Below are positions 4,855 to 5,001 of a DNA stretch of 5,001 nt, piece by piece (positions within the stretch are counted from its first letter, which is position 1; each line of letters opens with the position of its first letter). The position numbers and the translations under genes are program-made. The notes under the pieces are model-generated. The model was not told the DNA's origin. It did no database searches and saw only the letters and a list, made by a program, of their open reading frames with translations. The DNA comes from Caldifarciminota bacterium. Lineage in GTDB: Bacteria > Hydrothermota > UBA3072 > WFRC01. The stretch spans positions 1 through 5,001 of the forward strand of contig WFRC01000031.1 of NCBI GenBank assembly GCA_015486685.1, read 5' to 3'.

Positions 4855-5001
4855 ATGGATGAACATATTGAGGGGGTAGACGAAGAATTTGAAGACCTAA
4901 AACAGGAGATGGAAGATTTTCAAAGGGAAAGGGAACGGGTAAAAGCAATTGTAGGGAAAATCGGTGGTGTGCCAAGATTTAATGCGAAACTTTTTAACAT
5001 A
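4855..5001 (+). CDS. hypothetical protein with N-terminal acidic coiled coil, 3' cut by window
   Basis: The first 49 codons are present, starting MDEHIEGVDEEFEDL. Residues about 5-35 are very rich in Glu, Asp, Lys and Arg, with hydrophobic residues at helical spacing, so a coiled coil or long amphipathic helix is likely. A turn follows with the text KIGGVPRFNAKLFNI, after which the window ends. The start is well supported by AGGAGGTG just upstream and by the consensus-like promoter. I do not recognise the family. The shift from a charged helix to a more hydrophobic end could lead into a membrane segment beyond the edge, but that is a guess. It diverges from the methyltransferase gene across a 141-nt region holding both promoters. 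Confidence 0.75.
   Translation, partial: MDEHIEGVDEEFEDLKQEMEDFQRERERVKAIVGKIGGVPRFNAKLFNI

Noticed and set aside
1..5001. tRNA, rRNA, CRISPR or riboswitch
   Set aside because: I saw no cloverleaf, spaced direct-repeat array or recognised riboswitch core on either strand.

Overview
The window is AT-rich (roughly one third GC by eye) and densely packed bacterial DNA. Almost everything is coded on the minus strand in two compact runs, and one gene diverges on the plus strand at the right edge. A predicted outer-membrane beta-barrel suggests a two-membraned bacterium. A ComEA-type DNA-binding protein and a GT4 glycosyltransferase fit a free-living or poorly cultivated lineage. I cannot name the phylum from the sequence alone.

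Run A (minus, 4713 down to 2014) codes for a PCMT-type methyltransferase with a long C-terminal extension, then a Maf-family nucleotide pyrophosphatase, then MtnA (methylthioribose-1-phosphate isomerase). The genes overlap and probably share one transcript. The promoter at 4720-4748 places the transcription start on the A of the first ATG. The theme is housekeeping, damage control and salvage: protein isoaspartate methylation, removal of non-canonical nucleotides, and recycling of the methylthio-sugar left over from AdoMet use.

Between the runs (1768-1989) lies a 222-bp element bounded by perfect 28-bp inverted repeats. A smaller nested inverted repeat sits inside it, and it has no convincing gene. 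It looks like a miniature inverted-repeat element or a large structured repeat.

Run B (minus, 1709 down to the left edge) starts with a previously easy-to-miss 33-residue membrane microprotein, preceded by a second promoter of the leaderless type. Its stop overlaps the GTG start of a 378-residue predicted outer-membrane beta-barrel protein. Then follow a ComEA-like helix-hairpin-helix protein and the N-terminus of a GT4 glycosyltransferase. Successive overlaps of 4, 17 and 17 nt suggest translational coupling.

At the right edge a consensus-like promoter and strong Shine-Dalgarno drive a divergent plus-strand gene. It begins with an acidic coiled coil and is cut by the window.

The points most worth attention are: the Maf gene, which has its signature N-terminus in frame but no canonical start codon before it; two promoters whose -10 boxes end exactly 6 nt before an ATG; the coupled microprotein; and the 28-bp inverted-repeat element.
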